Numbered from the stretch's first letter, positions 15,351-29,400 are shown. The stretch: DNA of 64,000 bases from Acanthacorydalis orientalis (GCA_034766995.1 CM068322.1:19955745-20019744), one strand, 5' to 3'. The notes: generated by a model not told the origin, from the letters alone. Made by a program: numbers and translations.

Positions 15351-15990
15351 AAAAGATAGAAATCCAAATGATTTAAAAAATTGAAGATCATTGAACCAAT
15401 AAATTTAAAAAGTGTTAATTTTTCAAAAAAATTTTTCATACATAACTTTTTTATCGGCAATGAACTACACTTTTTTTGATCGAAACATATTTGGATAAAC
15501 TAGTATTGATTATTTTTGATTTTTTTTTGTTCTGTGTGGATAGTATTATCATTTAAATGCTGATAAACAACAACAAAAACAGTCAATAATAAACTATTAA
15601 ACATTTTTGATCATAAAAAGTGTGGTGGTTGGGCGAGTCAAAAATTTAAATGTGAAAATGATTTTAGCCACAGTGCCAATATATTGCAGAAGAATAATAT
15701 TCATTCAATAAAATTATTTCAGTTAACGATTATACGATATTAAAGTATTTATTGTTAGAATTTGTTTAAATATTTCCATAAATGTTATTTACTTAGAAAC
15801 ACATTAATTATAGCGATGATATAATAATCCAATAATTAAAAGACAATAAATTTAATTACTGACCCTGAATAACTATACTAACATTAAAATTATTGTTATT
15901 ATAAAATGTTATTTATTTATCAAAAATACACTTCCATAAATATTTGAGGAGTATATATTAAATGTTTGAATAGTTAAAATTATTTTAAAT

Positions 15991-15994
<4 letters not shown>

Positions 15995-16080
<86 letters not shown>
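15995..16080. repeat. (TA)n microsatellite, about 86 bp
   Basis: TA repeat with a single G interruption at about 16027. Every open frame through it is a Tyr-Ile artefact. Confidence 0.95.
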
Positions 16081-16082
<2 letters not shown>

Positions 16083-16676
16083 ATTATTCAAAATAATAGA
16101 CGATTTAGATCATTGTTTAGGATACGACATAAAAACGATCAAATTTCATTTCATTATGTTAATATTATACAGAAGACTCGACATGAATAATATGTTGAAA
16201 AATGTGAACCGTGTTATGTAATATTCTTTTTTGAAGATTATTAAATTATTAATATTCAAGGCCAGTGCAATGTAAATTGATTTCGGCGTGTTCGCATTGT
16301 AAATACCTATAGGTAAACACACCCATAGAGACCAATTTAGATGTTTTATCGCAGAAAAATCTACATATTGAAATTTATTTTTTCCTTTAAATTGTCAAAT
16401 TATCGTAAATGTTTTAACGACATTCTATTTTATATTAATCTTATTTTTGTTTTTTTAAGAATATGTTTAAAACAAAATTAAAATTAACATATATGAAAGG
16501 TAACTTTATAAATGGCTTATAATCAAACGATATAATTTAATTACACATTTTTCTAAACAGGCTTTTCACTCTTTCGCAAATTACACTTTTTTATAATCAA
16601 AAATATTCAATCATAGATTAAACATTATTGGTTATTTTAATTGTTAGTTATGTGCATTTTAATGAATGTCTTCATT

Positions 16677-16758
16677 TTCAGAGCGCTATGTAAAGAAGAA
16701 TCTATACCACAGATTTCAAATTCTATATTCATTTTTTTCTGTAACATAGCGTTCTGAA
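16677..16758. repeat. Inverted repeat, 15-bp arms
   Basis: TTCAGAGCGCTATGT at 16677-16691 pairs with ACATAGCGTTCTGAA at 16744-16758 with one mismatch and a 52-base spacer. The arms are GC-richer than their surroundings. It could be a small hairpin mobile element or a structured transcript. No flanking duplication is certain. Confidence 0.5.
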
Positions 16759-16969
16759 CAAGCTGATATTTTTCTTTAACTACACATAACTTACAATAAA
16801 ATACTAAATAATTAATTATTCATTATTTTTGATTACAAAACTTTTATGTTCTTTATGGACCAGTGAAAAATGTATTTGTGAAAGAGAAGTAAATCACAAC
16901 ATCAGAAACTATTTTTGTAATATAATCATTATCAGATGACTATTTCTTGTCATACAATTAATTTTTTTA

Positions 16970-17005
<36 letters not shown>

Positions 17006-17009
<4 letters not shown>

Positions 17010-17551
17010 GTTGATAGGAAAATATTTGCTGATTTTGTTTTCTGAATATTAACCCTATTTTTTTCAATGAGAGTATCATTTCATCGTGCCTATGTTAATA
17101 TCATTTTAAAGTGCATTTTTCGGTCCGTATTGTGGTAACAACGATTTTGGTTTTATTATTAATTTTGCTTCAAATTGGGATATTGAATTAAAGATGGAAC
17201 AGAAGCAAACAACAGCAATTTTTTGTATGAGTTCAAAACGGATGGTAAAGCAATAGAAACTGCTTGAAAAAACGATGCTCTTCGTGTGGGTACTGTAAAG
17301 GAACGTATGGTGAAATAGTGGTTCGAAACTTTTCTTGCTGGGGATAACAGCTATGAAGATGAAGAAGATCGTTGGCATCCTCCTTCAGTTTATAACAACC
17401 AAATGAAGACATTAGTTGAATCAGAACCATGCGCAACAATTCGAGGGCTTGCACAAAAGTTAGGCATTAGTTATCCAACTACTTAAAACAGCGAGAAAAA
17501 TGAATATAAATTTAAAGGCGACAAACCGCAATTATTTTTCTGCCAACCTAA
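17006..17551 (+). mobile_element. Internally deleted mariner element (cecropia-type ends)
   Basis: The left end starts TTAGGTTGATAGGAAAATA. The right end, in reverse complement, starts TTAGGTTGGCAGAAAAATAA and continues TTGCGGTTTG. These are inverted repeats of about 30 bp flanked by TA dinucleotides at 17004-17005 and 17552-17553, the mariner target. The right end resembles the human MADE1/Hsmar terminal repeat (TTAGGTTGGTGCAAAAGTAA), which belongs to the cecropia group. At 546 bp it is less than half the usual 1.3 kb: the catalytic part is missing. The left side abuts a TA microsatellite, a natural target for TA-specific insertion. Confidence 0.85.
17194..17490 (+). pseudogene. Mariner transposase N-terminal remnant
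   Basis: Inside the 546-bp mariner. The readable frame gives FLYEFKTDGKAIETA, a stop, KNDALRVGTVKERMVK, a stop, WFETFLAGDNSYEDEEDRW, then ALKTLVE-like MKTLVESEPCATIRGLAQKL and GISYPTT. This matches the two helix-turn-helix DNA-binding motifs of mariner transposases. A frameshift separates it from the likely ATG at 17194. The DDD catalytic domain is absent because the sequence jumps straight to the right terminal repeat. It cannot encode an active enzyme. Confidence 0.8.
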
Positions 17552-18169
17552 TAATTATTATAAGAAATAAGAGTACGATTTTCTCTCTATTTAATTTTAA
17601 TTTAATCTTAAGGGATTACACTGCAAAAGGAAAGTTGTCTCTGGTATGTCACAATTTAGATTATTCCTAATTAAAGTATTTTTGTGATATTTTGAACATT
17701 CACTTCTACTTTTTTAATATCGTATTTCTTTACCTCTATAAATTAAAAATTAAGAATATTTTTTACATTTCCGGAAATCACATGAACTGTTTAGCGAAAG
17801 AAAAAATTGCACCTTTTTCTTTTTCCTTTTCTTCCTCTGAAAATAAGTTTTTTCAAATTTAAATTTTTAAAGTAATTTAACTACATAAATTAATACTTTC
17901 AGAATTGTTTTCATCTCCTCGTCAAGAAGACAGTCATACTTGAATTATTTATTGCTAGCAAAATTTTTAATTCTTTATGTTCAACATTGTTTAACATTTT
18001 ATATTCTTATTCTTATTTCGTTGTTATGCGGATTTCTACTACTGTTATAAGTGAAGGTGATAAAAGTGCACACTATTACAACATTTTACTTTTTATACAG
18101 TATAAAAATATTCCATATGGCACTCAAGTACGTAATTTTACATACATACGCACATTTGTGAGTGTTTAT

Positions 18170-18223
<54 letters not shown>

Positions 18224-18689
18224 TAAAAAAAGCTTTTCTCTGTAAAGTTCGAGATACTTCAATTATTTATTTCATTGCGTAAAAAATCTAATTTTAATTT
18301 CTTTGTCATAGTATAGGCTTTTTTAAGTCACAAATCAATTTGTTTAAACAATAATGTTGATATTAAAAATAGATCAAGTAATTTAATTTATTTTGAACCT
18401 ACAAATATGATTGATTGATTATAATAGTAGAACTAAACTTCAATTTTATGATTTGGTGATATTGATTGTAGAATTTAAGTTTTAATATATTTAAATATTA
18501 TTCTTAAAATCTAAATACCAAACGTTGCGTTATTTACCAATAATTTAGATTCTAATATGCCTTAACACCTAAAGAAATTATTTAATATTCACTTGACAAC
18601 GTTGTTCCGATTCGATTCGAACATTGCAAATGTTGGATAAACATTCAATCAACAATAAACATAAGAATACATAATAAATTATGTAAATG

Positions 18690-19150
18690 ATATTTATTGA
18701 ACAGCCACTTGTGTTCACCGGCGTCCGCCCGCGGAACTTGACTCGAAAAATATATTTGAAAAGGAAAGTCCGTTTATCTAACTGTTACAATCAGCAAACA
18801 ATGATCTGCTTGAACAAATATATCCCCTAGGTAAAGTGAAGATATGTTGTGACGGATGCAACGAAAATATCTCGTTCCGACTAACCTATAACTGCTATTT
18901 GACTTTTTGTTCAGTTTACTTACAGAAGAAGACTTCTTTCATATCTTCAAGGACAATGACATCATCATTGATATTTGACACTGATGAGAACGTTCATAAG
19001 ACGATACCTCACGTTTAGAAAGCAATCGTATATCGATGTGTTAATAGAGTAAAGAAAGATACGTCGGCTGCAGTACGTTCGCACTCGGCCGTATTTTGCT
19101 TGAGATTTAATCGATGATCATGACCGAGTTGACAAAAAAACTGTATATGA
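18690..19150. other. GC/CpG-richer island, function unknown
   Basis: A block with normal base composition (GGCGTCCGCCCGCGGAAC near 18720; GTCGGCTGCAGTACGTTCGC near 19064) set in AT-rich DNA and ending just before the TA tract at 19198. It includes a 60-codon open frame (18836-19018) with CCDGC and NYCYL-like Cys/Tyr content, but no recognised domain. A CCCCTAG|GTAAAG at about 18824-18835 could be a splice donor. It may be an untranslated exon, promoter or conserved non-coding element. Confidence 0.4.
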
Positions 19151-19193
19151 GACGTGAGTTGCGCGCAAAGTAATTACCTGTATCTATATATAC

Positions 19194-19246
<53 letters not shown>

Positions 19247-20534
19247 GAACATCGATACACACATCACATAATTGAAGATAATGAAGGCCGCTGTGTACAG
19301 TTTATTAAGGGTATTGATCTAAAACACAATAAACTGTTTTTCTTTTCACTTTTTCTTCATAAATTTAAAGTATTGAATTAGGTCATCTGAATATTTACGT
19401 TCGAATAATAAGGCCAATTTGTATAACACTTGTTTTTTTGACCGAGTTTTCTTTCATTGCTCTTGAACAGGAAACTTTATGTTTGTTTGGCTGTGAAATA
19501 CAAGGAAACTTATTTTATACTTTATCCGTATACCATTTAATATAACAATGGATCATATATGCTAATATTATTTAGAAACCAATCGTTTTCTTAAGTATGT
19601 CATCTACAAAAAGCCTTTAACTTATATGACAAAACTAGATAAAATTTTCGATGAAATTAATTCTTTTATAATTATAATGATATATCTGCGTTAGAAAAAT
19701 ATATTTCTAGATTAATATTGAGAAATTACTTAGATATAATTTAATTTTCAATAAAGCAGATAGATAAATAGATATATTTGTGAATTATCTGTATATAAGT
19801 ATATATTTGAAATAAAAAAATATGCAAAAAAGTTAACGTTTTAAAGTTTATAAAATGTTTCAACACAATATTAAGTAAGTGAATTTCGTGCCTTTTAGCA
19901 CACTTTTTCGCATTGCGGTAGTAATGCCAGTCAGTGTATTAAAGTATACAAGAATTTTACTGAATAGGGATTTTTTTGGTATTGAGGTGGTCGTATATAA
20001 AAGAAAATTCCCGAAAACTAGTGAAACACTATTCTATATGTAAAACAGTTTTAAATTTACTTTAAATAAACGTAGAGAAGAACTATCTTACATAGCTTAT
20101 AATATTTTTTTTTATTATTGTAATAATTCATAAATAGTAAAAATACTCTTTTACAAATTAATCTTTCTTTCTTCACAAACCATAATTTTTTACTGATCAA
20201 ATATTTAATACTTTCGATGGCATTGTTATCATTTCTGAAACGCTGAGGAATAAAAAATATGTTCTGTAGATTTTTGGTGATTTTTCTGCACCTTATTTAA
20301 GGATCACGATATTGCCATTAAAATACCTACATGAAGCAATCAAAATAATTAATTATTAAATATTTTTAATTAGAAAAAAATGTGGTTTGTAGGAAAGTTA
20401 AAAAAAAAATTTATGTAAGTGAATTTACATATAAAACCAAAATCTATGCTGTAATCAAAAATATATGAAGAAACAATTAACAGAAATTTTATAAAATACT
20501 TTGTAAGAATATGGAGAAATTTAAGAGTAGGTTG

Positions 20535-20590
<56 letters not shown>

Positions 20591-21106
20591 GTATTTATAA
20601 AAAGATATTCTGTTTATTTGTTACATTTTTTGAATACTAAACTAGATTCCGTTAAAACTTAGAAGTAATATTTTTCCAACCTCAATTTTTTTCTAGACAT
20701 AATAATAGGATATTATACAGTTTCAAATTGTATATATATACTAAGAATATATTTTAAAATTATGATTTGAATCAATTTTTCAAAATGAATTATATTATTT
20801 TTTGAAATAGTTTTAATTTTTGATAGAATGATCTTACAATTCAGAATGAAATAAAGATTACACTTGTTATGAAAGTTATATTAAAAATTATATAAAGTTA
20901 TTTTAAGATATTTTTCATATAAGAATAAAAAATAATGTATTTCTATTTAATTATTTACAGTATTATCAGCATAATTGATGTGCAGTGTATTTTTAATGAT
21001 CGTCTTTAATGGATGAATTGACCTCACTGCTTTGATATAAAAATTTGTTACGAATTTTTCAAGGAAATATCCTGCTTTTAATCAAATATAATACATATAT
21101 ATGAAC

Positions 21107-21140
<34 letters not shown>

Positions 21141-21968
21141 ATAATATTAGATTGTAAATCTATAGCTAAAAATTATTCAATATATTAGCGCATTGACTAA
21201 TGAAATAAAAACAATTTTTTAGACATTTCCAATACTTTATAGATAATGGTATTTTATTATTATTGTATAACTCTTGTTTTCTTTATAATATTTATTAAAC
21301 TATTGCTGTCTCATTTAAAAGCTAATAAAATACGAAAAAAACTGCTTTGTATAATTATAAAATATTTTCTTTATGTCAAGGCCTAAAGATTTAAATGTAA
21401 AAATAACTGTAAATTATAATGAAATTGAAAAATATTTTCTATTCATATCTGCTTCATTAAATATTCATATTGAAAGTAAATACTTGCCAAACGTCGAAAA
21501 AGGACAATGCACTTGAAAAAAGGTATAAAAAAAATTGAGATTGAACTTTCAATGAAGAGAAATGAAACAATCATACTTGATCAGCAAAAAAGTGAAATAA
21601 TTCGTTTGTAATCAGTACACTCGATACAGATGTACTGAGATCTAATAGAATAAATGAATATATTATTTCTGGAATCACATTGATTTCAAGTAAAAGAATG
21701 GTGTCAATACTGTTACGCCTTTAATATACGATCAAAAATATTATTCATGTATGTTGAGGCGTGAACAACTATTGTTAATGTTTTATTATTTGATGCACAA
21801 AACCTCCTTCATTATGCTAATATTATTCAATAGTATATTGTATTTGTGCTTTGGATGCCACTTGTTAATATGTCGGTCATAATTTAACAATTGCAAATGA
21901 TGTGTAATTTGTTTATTAGTTACATGGAACAATGATATCTCTGTTACTTTTACTTTTGTACTGTCAGC

Positions 21969-22031
<63 letters not shown>

Positions 22032-23059
22032 GTTATGAGAATTTAAAACGAAAAATAAAAAAAATATAAAAAAGTTTCATGAATAAAATATATGATACAC
22101 ATGGGTGTTTTATCTCAAGAAAATTAAAATGTTTATTGAACAAGCAACATTAAAAAGTATTTTATAATCTCATTTAAACTCGTAATTTTATCAAAGTGCT
22201 CTAGTTGCGAAAAACACGTCGTCATTATAAAATGTATTTTAGGTAAGCTCTATTGTATACTTTAATAAATAATTGATACTCAGAAGGTAGCAATTGAGTT
22301 GTCGAGAAATTTGTTCTGTAATGAGCTGAAGGAATCTCAAACGAGAGCAAACGGTGAAATATTTCATTTTGTTTCATTACATGTAAGAAAATTAGACGCA
22401 TAATGAATGATTTTACACAGGCTATAAATGTTCAGTTTTATAAATAAATATCATTATTCGATACATTATAACGGAGTATGAAAATATGCTATATATAGAA
22501 TTTATTATGTTATTAATTTAATAATGCATAATCACTGACTTCCATTGTTATTCTAATTAATACAACGATATGAATATTAAGAACTATGTTTGGTATATTG
22601 CCAATCGTTAAAATTTTATTAGATTCATTTAGAATATAATTTCCTGTATTAAATTTAGTATCAAAATAAATAACAATAATGTTTTGAAACTAGTTTACAC
22701 ATACATACATAAATATATATATATCAATAAATTAAATAGAAATATAAAAAATTAAAATATAATTTTTAATTCAATTATATTTTAGAGCTGAATAAATTAG
22801 TAAATTACAGAACAACAAATTGGTTTACGAAAACTGCTAGTTTGAATAATTTAATTAAATATAAAATTTAATATTGTCATAAAGAGAAGAGAAGAAGCGT
22901 AATTAGGTACAAATGATAATCTAGTATTTGAATTTATATAATGTGTGATAAATTTTGAATATAAATATACTCATACAGAATTTCATTTAATGAAAATATT
23001 TGTATATTTTATAACAAAATATAAAAATTAAGAATTAAAACCCTGCCTTTATAAGTTTC

Positions 23060-23200
23060 GTCTTTTTGTGTCAATTAATTTTTATTCTCACATACTAGTT
23101 AGGAAACGTGTGCCATTTTTAGATAGATTTGAGATAACTGTTTAATAATGTTTGGATATAACCAAACTTTAGTTGAATCTGGCAAAACTAGTAACGGAGA
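23060..23200. repeat. Unnamed interspersed repeat, copy C
   Basis: Contains ACTAGTTAGGAAACGTG followed by GCCATTTTTAGATAGATTTG and GATAAC. The middle block closely parallels GCCATATTCAGATAGATTTG in copy A at 14.9 kb. Confidence 0.4.
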
Positions 23201-24319
23201 ATAGAATCTCAAGTGATACAAAATGGGAAAAGCCATCAGGATAATGTATCAATAGAATCACAAGTACATAAATACACAATTATAATTTTAACGGTTGAAG
23301 TTTATGATGTTTTTTTTTTTGAAAAAATTTGAAGATTTAGATTGATAGACCAAGCGAATGATTGATTAAGTATATAAGTTCGTCTTCGACAGATAGTCTA
23401 TTCTTCTATATCTTCGTTTTTAAATCGAGTAACAATTCTAACAGATTTACCTTAAGAAAAAGCGTTACTTACTTTGAGCATTAAATTGCCTTATTTGTTT
23501 ATGAATTTAAGAGTGAAGCATTCCACAACTGCTCTTATTCCGAATTCACTGTGCATTGTTCACGTAGATTGTTCCTGAAAACAAATAAATAAGTTATAAA
23601 AATGTTTTAAATATTAGGTTGTTTATGAATATTGTTTCTTTTTAGAATAGGGGTCGCTTTATTTCCTTCTTAGTTTTTTTTAAAAATTTAGATCTATGGT
23701 TTAGCAAAACTTCTATAAACATACCAGTAGCTGGAAACAGGTTTTAAAAAATATCTCTTTATTTTTTTGTTTTTGCATTTTATAAACAATTTAAACGAAC
23801 TGAAATTATTAATTTTATGATTACTAATTGTACAAGTATTTGTTTATTCACTTTAATTTATTAATTCATGTTTATAAATTATATTTTATATAATTTAATG
23901 AATTAAATTTTAATTAAGGACTCTATGATTGGTACCAAATTATTATCTACATTTATCTGAATGTTTTATGTACACTTTTTAAAAGGAATAAATTGATGCG
24001 TGAAATTTAAATAAGTAAAACTTTCAATTGAAAGACTGGTTTTAAGTGTGAATAAATAAATAAATTTTTGTCGAATATTGGAAAAATGGTGTTTCTAGGT
24101 AATAGCTGTCATATTGTATGAAATCATCAATAAATAAGTTACAGTTTTTGTAATATCATTTAGTGTCCGTAAACGTAATATTTTATATCTAATCGTTTTC
24201 CAAAATATTATACTTCATCGCCTGTCTTTCAAATATTTACGAAAAGAAAATACAGAAAAAAACTAATTTATACGATAAAATATTCTCATGCAACAACATC
24301 AAATCAAAGTTCAATTTTT

Positions 24320-24680
24320 ACATAAAACAACACAGCATCGATTTCGTTAAACGATAAATCAAGCTTTTGAATTTCAATATGTGTTATTATTATCGAAACA
24401 AAACGCGATTACGGAATCACCACGAAACAATTCGCGAAATAAAAATCCCTGACCGAATATCATCTAACACGAACGTATGAATACGAAAAAAAAACAAATA
24501 AAAAAACATAATAAAATTAGAAAACAATAAGACGCGACGGAGATCTACTTATCTCGAGATCTGAATACCGTACAGCATCAAGGTGGTCGTAGGCGTCGAC
24601 CATCCTGTATAATATTTAGTCTATGTGTTTCGATTTCTTTCCACTTTCTTTCTTGTAGCCGAATTTGGATTCTTCGTCTC
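24320..24680. other. CpG-richer island, function unknown
   Basis: Contains many CG dinucleotides (AAAACGCGATTACGG, CAATTCGCGAAAT, GACGCGACGGAGATC, GTCGTAGGCGTCGACC, CTCGCAACAAGCGCGTC) unlike the surrounding AT-rich DNA. GGTGGTCG and CGACCATC near 24582-24606 are nearly inverted. No open frame of note is present, so a regulatory or untranslated exon role is possible but unproven. Confidence 0.4.
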
Positions 24681-25748
24681 GCAACAAGCGCGTCAAAACA
24701 TGCATTTTTTATTTAGTCCATTTGAAATGTAGACAGAGGAATCTGATTCAAGTCAATCTGTTTGAATTTTTATTACTACACGAAATAGTATATCTGCTTG
24801 TTATTTTGTAGACTGAATTTCGTCTGCCTGTTTTTCCAATTAATATAAATTGTTGCCTAGTTTTCTTAGTACTTCGATAAAAAATCTGATATTGGATATA
24901 AGTTATTCTAAGAACAGTAAACTTTTTCTTGTTACTCTAACGATGACGAATAAAAAAACGGGGTTTATTTCGTTATTGATAAAAAGTAAAACATAATAAA
25001 TGTAACTGTTAAATTTTAAAAATAACTCGATATTGATGTATAAGAGTAAGTGACAAATTTATTTTTATTTATTGTCAAAATAGCACTGTTTAAGGATTAT
25101 TTAAAATTAGATATAAAATTAAAACTTTAAAAAATATACATTAAATATATAAAGAACTAAAAACTTCTTCCTAGGTAGAACGGAATTGGAGTTCAAGTTT
25201 TAAAGAATTTAGAGTAACGATTTTTATTGATTATATTTCATTTCTAATTAAAAATTTTATTACTTGACTTTATCATACAAATTTAATTATACTTTGTAAC
25301 AAAATATTTTTGAGTAAACTTGAAATTATTTTATAAATAGATCAGTTTTATTATTTAACTATTCTTTAATCATGTCGAAATGCTTGCTTGTCATATTTAA
25401 TATTTAATTTTACTTATTTAATTTGGATTAGAGCCAGTAAAATATTTTACAAATAAAGAGTTGAACTGAAGAAATATTCATGAAAAGCTTTAAATTCTAT
25501 TCATCTGATAACGAATATCTCTATAAAAATAACGATTGATTTTTCTGACAGTTAGTTATGAGCAAGATAGTTATTTTCTTTGAAAGAGTCATTCTTTTTT
25601 GCCGAATTTTTTTTTATTTGAACCGTTAGGTATAATAGTTTTTTAGTGATTGAATATGTACTATAAAGTTAAATTTAAAATTGTGATATATTGAGTAGCA
25701 ATCTATCTTATTTAACGTTTTTATAACAAGTTCAGTTACATCAATAGA

Positions 25749-25749
<1 letters not shown>

Positions 25750-25833
<84 letters not shown>

Positions 25834-25839
25834 TATATA
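25750..25839. repeat. (TA)n microsatellite, about 90 bp
   Basis: TA repeat with one G interruption at about 25815. Confidence 0.95.
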
Positions 25840-26431
25840 AATATATAAATTTATATTTTGTGTTTAAATACAAAATTAGTAGTCTTTTTTAATACTAAAA
25901 TAAAACTAACAAATTGTAGAATGTTATTAAAAAAAATAGTGATAATTAATAAGATTTGAATTTTTTAGAAAATATTATTAAAATTAATAATATTTTATAT
26001 TATACAAATTTAGAAAAAAACATATAGTCACTAATAGAATTTTAAGATGATATTCAAAAAATTTAAGTAACATTTCTAAAATATAAAATAATTGATAATT
26101 AAATTAATAAATTAAAAAAAATCTTACACAGGTTTCTTGCAATGAAAAAATGATTGAATATTGTATGAAAAATTTAATTTTACTTAGATATTGACTAAGA
26201 ATGTACTGAAGTATATTTGGGTTATTTTCTATTATTAATGTTTATAAAATTATTTGCAGAATCACAGAAAAGATATATTAATAACTATTAAAAATATATG
26301 TCTTATTTCGTAATAATTTCTCAATTATATAAAATTGAAAATAACTACTTATTTTTTTATTATTATTTAGTTTTGAAATAATTAAGAAAAATGTTTCAAT
26401 ATACAAATTCATACATACGCACACACACATA

Positions 26432-26472
<41 letters not shown>

Positions 26473-29400
26473 GTTTTTTAAAAGAGAAATACATTGTGAA
26501 ATATTTTTATAAAAATGTTTGTTGGTGTTGACATTTTAAAATTATTCTTTTATTTCAGTTTTGAAATTTTTATATTTCTTTAGAATTATGAAAAAATATT
26601 TTTAACTTTAGTTTTTTTGTAGTATTTCATCTAAGATATATGTTTAATATTAATCAATAATTTTCAAGTATTGATTAATATTTTTTACACTAATTACTTT
26701 TGAAAACTACTGATACTGTTTTTCTTTAAAAAAAGAAAAATATATTAGATTATAAAACGTTATAGCTAATTTTAAATATTTTCCAAAACAAATTTGTATA
26801 TCATTATTCTTTATATTCTTAAAATATTAAAGCGATACATAGGCATTGTCTGGTTTTAATGAAAACCGTATATCAGTATTATATTTTCATTAGATTAATC
26901 TTACGAAACTGTGCATTGAATAACAAAGTACAGAATTAACATAGACTGAGAAGGAAATACGAAATGACTTTCGCTAATTGACCTGTCTTATTAAAATAGC
27001 ATTGCGTGAAATGAATTTTGCTAGCAAATGAATACTGTCAGCAAATATTATGAATAAAATCAGTAACATAAAATCCGTTTAGATGATAACTTTTGGAAAT
27101 AATTATAGATATTTCTAATATATAGTCGAAGTCTAGTTAAATTTTACCTGATATATCGAGTAATGTTTATTACAAAGAAATATAGGTTATGGCCAGTATT
27201 GTGGGACAATAACATTTCTTCCTAATAAACTTTTCTTGTTATATTCGATAATTCTTAATTAGATATTCTCTTTTTATATATAAATAAAATAATTTTAAAT
27301 TATGTTAAAAAGTAATTTATCTATGGAATAATAAATAATTGTAAAATTTAAATAAAATATATATAAATATCTAAGAACAATATAAACATATTCATCACTT
27401 TAGTCAATATAGACAGCAATTTCAGTTTTAATTTATACAAGAATTTAATTATAATACAACTAATGTAGACAGACATAAAGATAATTTTATATTTTTGAAT
27501 AACCAGAACATTTATCTTCTACCTGTTCTAAAAAAAGTTTTCCACTAATTAAACAAAGAATAAAGCTCTTAGAGAAGACAAAATTTGCTTGATATACTTG
27601 TGAAACTAACTTGTTATAGAAGTGAATTTCTGCACGAAAATATGTAAGAATTATAATCCATGTAAACATTTTCTTGCTATAATCATGAATTTGCTATATC
27701 TCTGATTGTTGTGACTAAGTTCGACGGTAATTATACATTTTTTGAAAGCCTATATCTTATTTTAATAAATATGTAAAAGAATTATAAATTTTAATATTTT
27801 AGATAAAGTAATGGCTATATACAATAAATTATATATGTATTTTATAAGTTAAAAGATGAAAAAATAAACCGAAAGCATGATAAAAATTAAAAAAATTGAT
27901 AATAAAAAACTTTATGTACTTTTTCAATTTAAGTACAATTTTTCTGCAATAACAATATTTTATATATAATAATTATATTAAATAAACGTCTCAATATTTG
28001 ATAAAGATAGAAAAGTGAGTAAAACGGATTTTCTGTAATATTTAACTTATTAGTTACAATTACAGACAGACATATATGACATATGCGGATTGTAAAGTTC
28101 TTTAAATTTCCATTCAGAAAATTTCTAACACATCTTTTAAAAGATTGTGTGCATAATTTTGTGCATTGTCAAAGAAAGCATTTTTATAGATAGTATTTAT
28201 TATGTAAACGAGAAAATCTGTATTTGTTTAAAAAAATATAAACATTTGTTAAAATTTATCAAAAAATGTTACACGTTTCAAATATACAATAAATTTGAAA
28301 TATATTTAGATCTCAAATTTCATTAAAGCATTTTTTTATATTCAATATTTAACTTTGTGAAACAAATTTATATTTATTGAAATGTAAAAAAGTGTTTTCA
28401 AATAATTGACTAACAGTAGTAAACACTAAAACGCTCATCGCTCAATGCCAGTGGGATTGATATAAATATTTGTTTACTTCTGTGATTGATCATTGAGGGA
28501 GAAAATGTTTTTAATATACGTATTAAATAATTAATGACATTAGTTTATTAAAACCATTATATTTATTTATCGTTATTTTTTAACATTTAAATTTTATATC
28601 ATATTTGAACTTCATTATTAATTTTAAATATTTTTCCATAACCTAAAAATTATTTTAAATGTTAATACGAATTTCGTTTTTAAACAATTAATAACTTTTG
28701 CAAAACTTTTCTATCTGAATTGAAACAGCTGCGTAAACTTTCATTTTTTTTATATTTATTTGCATGAAAAATTATATATAACTTGAAACGAAGATTTTTA
28801 TTTTTGTTATAAAACTCTACTGTAAAATAAAACAAACTGTAGGAAGCAGTGAATTTACACCAACACTGGATACTATTTAAAGTTTTATTACTCGTGTAAT
28901 TTAATTTGTAGTTTTGTTATTCAAGTAAAACTTGAGTGTACAGAAGCAGCACAACTTCTTACGAAGAAAAATATTGTAGTTTTTAACACAGGTAGTTACT
29001 AAAAGTTCAAATTATTTCAATTTATTCAGTTGTGTACATTTACGACAAAGTTGCTTTTGCATTAAACTGATTTTATAATTTGATAGAAAAACAATTCTTG
29101 TAGAAATATTCATTTCATTGTAGATAAAAAGATTGACAAGAGTTAAATCATACATTGTTAACAGTAAAATTTCTTACATCAGAGAATAAAAGTTACTTAA
29201 TAGCTATAAAATTTGCATACGTGTGATATTCTTGGAATTTATATGAAATATTTATATATTTCAAAATATATATACTAATAACAATTAGTATATATTAATC
29301 TGCAAGTAATTAATGTCAAAAATATTGTTTTAAAAACCATTAAGTTTTTTAACATAATTGTACATTTTTAATAAAAATCTCTTTACGGATTTGCAGATAA

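Larger units (their letters stand above)
3258..17005. other. AT-rich gene-free DNA dense in TA microsatellites
   Basis: About 13.7 kb without a supportable gene. TA tracts lie near 3382-3434, 5033-5072, 6109-6164, 6750-6801, 7305-7378, 8514-8541, 8708-8764, 8844-8890, 9222-9275, 9675-9702, 9840-9926, 10299-10346, 10873-10906, 11640-11695, 11929-11962, 13480-13522, 13776-13824, 14865-14901, 15995-16080 and 16973-17005. A (TTCAG)n run of about five units sits at about 5912-5936, and a TC-rich run into TA at about 12560-12583. Short perfect palindromes occur at 12189-12200 (ACAGTATACTGT) and 16304-16315 (TACCTATAGGTA). Short open frames here lack family resemblance or splice context. Confidence 0.75.

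Noticed and set aside
17106..17454. Minus-strand frames of 73-90 codons
   Set aside because: Antisense of the mariner remnant, whose plus-strand reading matches the known helix-turn-helix.
19994..20003. TATA-box-like TATATAAAAG near 20.0 kb
   Set aside because: In DNA this AT-rich the motif is expected by chance. There is no initiator at the right distance and no open frame follows.
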